Source: Byssochlamys sp. IMV 00236
Taxonomy: Eukaryota; Ascomycota; Eurotiomycetes; Eurotiales; Thermoascaceae
NCBI GenBank assembly: GCA_001931875.2
Contig: MSJH02000529.1
Span: 1-11,044 of the forward strand
DNA: 11,044 bases
Reading direction: 5' to 3'
Shown: in pieces, positions 9,587 to 11,044 of the stretch
Numbering within the stretch: the stretch's first letter is position 1
How the letters are laid out: the number at the start of each line of letters is the position of its first letter
The notes under the pieces: generated by a model
The model's database searches: none
Seen by the model: only the letters and a program-made list of their open reading frames with translations
What the model was told of the DNA's origin: nothing
Program-made: the position numbers and the translations under genes

Positions 9587-10130
9587 GATCTCTTTAAAAA
9601 AGAGAATAAATAGCTATAGTATTAGAGCTAGATAGTCTTAAAAAAGAAGAATTTTAACTTATAGATTTAAAGATCTCTAAAATTAAAAGCTATTACTAGA
9701 AGTTAAATAATAAGGTATATTTATTTTATTAACCTAATAGCTTAAGAGATTAGAAATTCTGCTAAATTTATAGAAATACCTGCCTAATTTATCTTAAGAA
9801 ATTAAACTATTTAGTTTAAAGAACTTATTTAGTCTACTCTATTACCTAATTAATTTATTAAAATTATTTAACTTATTAAGAGAATAATCTAGCCTATTAA
9901 AGAGACTATTTAGCTTATTAAAGAAGTAGCCCTACTTATTAAGTAAGATAAGCTAAATTCTCTTACTGCGCTTAATAAACTAAAATATTTATTTAATATT
10001 AAAGACTTATTAAATATAGCTTATTTATTTAATAATTTAATATAGTTTATTCTATAAGCCTTAGACTATAAAGCTAATTATTATCTTAAGATTATATTAG
10101 CTAATTACTAGTAAAAAGGAAGATATTTAT
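9587..10130 (+). pseudogene. Gypsy pol linker, RNase H to integrase
   Basis: The same frame continues through the variable linker that joins RNase H to the integrase zinc finger in ascomycete Gypsy elements. It is rich in Lys, Ile and Leu with former Gln codons now TAA or TAG. It contains a four-unit 21-bp tandem repeat (9872-9955), followed by an open stretch from CTT at 9962 reading LTALNKLKYLFNIKDLLNIA, and later KGRYLYYKDCLYI leading into the integrase. Apart from position and frame continuity, this linker has little conservation to test. Confidence 0.75.
9872..9955 (+). repeat. Four 21-bp tandem repeats (7 codons each)
   Basis: Units at 9872-9892, 9893-9913, 9914-9934 and 9935-9955 begin with CTTATTAA or CCTATTAA and are exactly 21 bp long, in the pol frame. 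They read LIKRII-stop, PIKETI-stop, LIKEVAL and LIK-stop-DKL, where the stops are probably former Gln codons. A less regular 18-bp piece at 9854-9871 (TTTATTAAA...) may be a fifth unit. The regular seven-residue period suggests a former helical or coiled heptad in the linker. Confidence 0.8.
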
Positions 10131-10350
10131 ACTATAAAGACTGCCTATATATTTTTAATTATAATAAGCTAAGAGCCCGCCTATTATAAGAATACTATAA
10201 TAAATATATATTTAAATACTTTAAAAAATATAAGCTTTATAATTTAATCTTATAAAAGTATTATTAGCTAAATATATATTAATATATAAATTATTAAACC
10301 TAGAATTACTATACTTATTACTATATTATACTTTTAAATAAAGGCTATTT
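10131..10350 (+). pseudogene. Gypsy integrase H2C2 zinc-finger relic
   Basis: This N-terminal integrase domain binds zinc through HHCC and helps the enzyme multimerise and bind viral-type DNA ends. The frame reads YKDCLYIFNYNKLRARLL from 10133, then a stop, EYYNKYIFKYF, where the two His are expected at the Tyr of EYYN and of KYF. Next comes KYYW-type sequence with a stop for Trp, then NYYTYY at 10304-10321 in place of N-C-H-T-C-H. Both Cys codons (TGC/TGT) have become TAC/TAT, and His codons (CAC/CAT) TAC/TAT, as RIP predicts, so zinc binding is lost. Similarity fades after about 10350; the catalytic DDE core is absent. Confidence 0.85.
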
Positions 10351-10355
10351 AATAT

Positions 10356-10470
10356 AGATCTGCCGGTATAGCTACTAGAGAGGGGCATAGAGGTATAAGA
10401 GTCCTGTTATATAAGTATACTTAGCTAGATATAGTCTTCTCCTTCTGCTAGAGAGGGGGTAAGCTTTCTC
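10356..10470. other. GC-rich island beside the gypsy end
   Basis: Counting 10361-10470 gives 47 G or C in 110 bases (about 43%), roughly three times the level of the surroundings. It retains GCA, CTG, CCGG and G-runs. It starts where gypsy homology ends and grades back into AT-rich DNA after about 10475. It reads as no known RNA gene to me. It may be a short unique (therefore un-RIPped) filler, an LTR fragment, or a younger insertion. TGTTATATAA at 10404-10413 could be an LTR start (TG...), but no matching end is visible. Confidence 0.75.
10372..10458 (+). repeat. 14-bp direct repeat, 73 bp apart
   Basis: CTACTAGAGAGGGG (10372-10385) and CTGCTAGAGAGGGG (10445-10458) differ at one base, and that difference is TG to TA, the RIP change. 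Both lie in the GC island, so an identical pair before mutation is likely. They may bound a small duplication, although the 59 bases between them do not match the following sequence. Confidence 0.75.
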
Positions 10471-10609
10471 CTCTAAATTTATCTTAGTTCTAGCGTTAAG
10501 CTACTAAAACCATTATTTTATTATTATTCTCTATTAAAATAGTAGTATATTTAGATTATTTATAACTGCAGCTATTATAATTTAAAAAAATTTTTTTTTA
10601 TAGGCTCTC
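10471..10609. other. AT-rich spacer without recognisable genes
   Basis: About 140 bases between the GC island and the palindrome. It contains a CTGCAG palindrome (10566-10571), one of the few places where CA and TG survive together, and an A-run followed by a T-run (10584-10599) that can pair with itself. Nothing reads as coding or RNA. Confidence 0.5.
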
Positions 10610-10636
10610 TATATTAATCGGGACCCGATTAATATA
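10610..10636. repeat. Inverted repeat with preserved GC core
   Basis: Thirteen-base arms (10610-10622 and 10624-10636) are exact reverse complements around a single central A at 10623. The core is CGGG-A-CCCG, preserving two CpG and no CA or TG, in DNA where CpG is very rare. The arms end in TATTAAT and ATTAATA. It could be a paired transposon end, a protein-binding palindrome, or a fold-back insertion point. Confidence 0.85.
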
Positions 10637-11044
10637 TTACTAGTATATTATTCCCTATTAAAATCTCTATTATCCCTATTATCTTTATCGAATTATTATA
10701 GTCTATTATTATTAGACTATCTCTAAATCTAGTATTAGCTTATATATAAATATTATTAGCTTATATACCTATATAGCTAAACTAAGGTCCTATTATTACT
10801 TTATTACTATTTTTATTACTTTTATTATCTTTATTATTTGTATTATTATTTTTTAGAATCTATTATCTTATTATAGCTATACTAGATAATAATACTCTAG
10901 ATAATCTAGGATTTTTAAACCTCTATATCTAAATAGTTAAGTTAAAATTTTAATTAGCGGCGTTTAAAGCTATAGATTCCGCCTATTATTATTATTTTAA
11001 ATAAGACCTTATTAATTATATTAATTTTATTATAGCTAATTATA
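10637..11044. other. AT-rich DNA with C>G and T>A skew
   Basis: No gene can be supported. The stretch differs from the central block in having about twice as many C as G on the + strand and more T than A. Most C are in CT or CC (for example CCCTATT at 10642-10649 and 10672-10679), so the RIP pattern still holds. A GCGGCG cluster sits at 10957-10962 and TCCGCC at 10978-10983. The skew suggests a different ancestral sequence from the gypsy relic, possibly one whose coding strand was the minus strand. Confidence 0.5.
10788..10854 (+). repeat. Almost G-free TTATTACT-type tract
   Basis: Sixty-seven bases contain a single G (10840) and consist of degenerate TTA, TTAT and TTACT units: a pyrimidine-biased low-complexity tract. 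On the minus strand it would be an Asn/Lys-rich run of AAT and AAG-type codons. It is probably a degraded microsatellite or low-complexity coding remnant. Confidence 0.6.

Larger units (their letters stand above)
8828..10350 (+). mobile_element. Ty3/Gypsy retrotransposon fragment
   Basis: A truncated LTR retrotransposon of the common ascomycete Gypsy type, holding the middle of pol only: the reverse transcriptase C-terminal part, RNase H, linker and integrase zinc finger, in the standard Ty3/Gypsy order. Missing are gag, protease, the catalytic half of reverse transcriptase, the integrase core and any recognisable LTR. The left edge abuts the TTTAGTTTA-rich end of the central block; homology fades at about 10350, just before a GC-rich island. 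Substitutions are almost all CA to TA or TG to TA, so the copy was inactivated by RIP, with two small frameshifting indels besides. Confidence 0.9.
1..11044. other. AT-rich block mutated by RIP
   Basis: Seen: only about 49 CA or TG dinucleotides and about 22 CG in the window, TGG never, ATG three times on the + strand, while TA, CT and AG are abundant. G+C is about 13-16% in sampled lines. Known: RIP in Pezizomycotina converts C to T, mainly in CpA, on both strands of duplicated DNA; this gives TA excess, CA/TG loss, and TAA/TAG stops from CAA, CAG and TGG. The gypsy relic at 8828-10350 shows exactly these substitutions. CpG loss here is also strong, so CpG was a target too or was methylated and deaminated. 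Mitochondrial or Plasmodium-type AT-rich DNA would keep ATG and TG. Such blocks are normally heterochromatic; that is inferred. Confidence 0.95.

Noticed and set aside
10356..10470. Degenerate tRNA or small RNA gene in the GC island
   Set aside because: No A-box/B-box pair or cloverleaf stems could be assembled, and the 14-bp repeats explain much of the G content.
1..11044. AT-rich organellar or protozoan genome
   Set aside because: Such DNA keeps ATG and TG. The selective loss of CA/TG and the RIP-type changes in the gypsy codons point to nuclear fungal repeats.
1..11044. Many TATA-like and poly(A)-signal-like strings
   Set aside because: They are expected everywhere at 85% A+T and carry no information here.

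Overview
The window is a block of extremely AT-rich DNA (about 13-16% G+C by spot counts) with the mutation pattern of repeat-induced point mutation (RIP), so it comes from a filamentous ascomycete (Pezizomycotina). Reading line by line I find only about 49 CA/TG dinucleotides and about 22 CG dinucleotides in 11 kb, while TA, CT and AG are abundant. Surviving C is nearly always followed by T or C, and surviving G nearly always preceded by A or G. ATG occurs three times on the + strand (389, 3714, 7222). I see no intact gene, rRNA, tRNA or CRISPR array. I cannot name the species.

Layout. (1) 1-82: short TTTAGTTTA-type repeats in both orientations, with a 12-bp hairpin. (2) 83-8826: a candidate large transposon relic of about 8.7 kb. 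Its ends share inverted segments (83-96 with 8813-8826, and 163-174 with 8743-8754, all exact). Its interior is too degraded to classify, but carries about 17 dispersed copies of a near-palindrome with core AACTTAAGTT. None of these lie to the right of 8498. (3) 8828-10350, + strand: a Ty3/Gypsy pol fragment recognisable codon by codon. It runs from the C-terminal part of reverse transcriptase through RNase H, a linker with four 21-bp (7-codon) tandem repeats, and the integrase H2C2 zinc finger. It starts exactly where the repeat-rich end of the central element stops, and loses recognisable homology near 10350. (4) 10356-10470: an island of about 43% G+C with a 14-bp repeat spaced 73 bp apart. 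(5) 10471-11044: AT-rich DNA with a 13-bp-armed palindrome that keeps a GC core (10610-10636), an almost G-free pyrimidine-biased tract (10788-10854) and C>G skew.

The region therefore reads as a nested transposon graveyard: a Gypsy element truncated at, or interrupted by, another large element, all silenced by RIP. The gypsy damage shows the process directly: Gln and Trp codons became TAA/TAG, zinc-binding Cys codons became Tyr, and the first catalytic Asp of RNase H became Asn. Two small indels also shift the frame. The most unusual signals are the AACTTAAGTT palindrome family, the survival of CA/TG mainly inside GCA/TGC, and the GC island beside the gypsy end.
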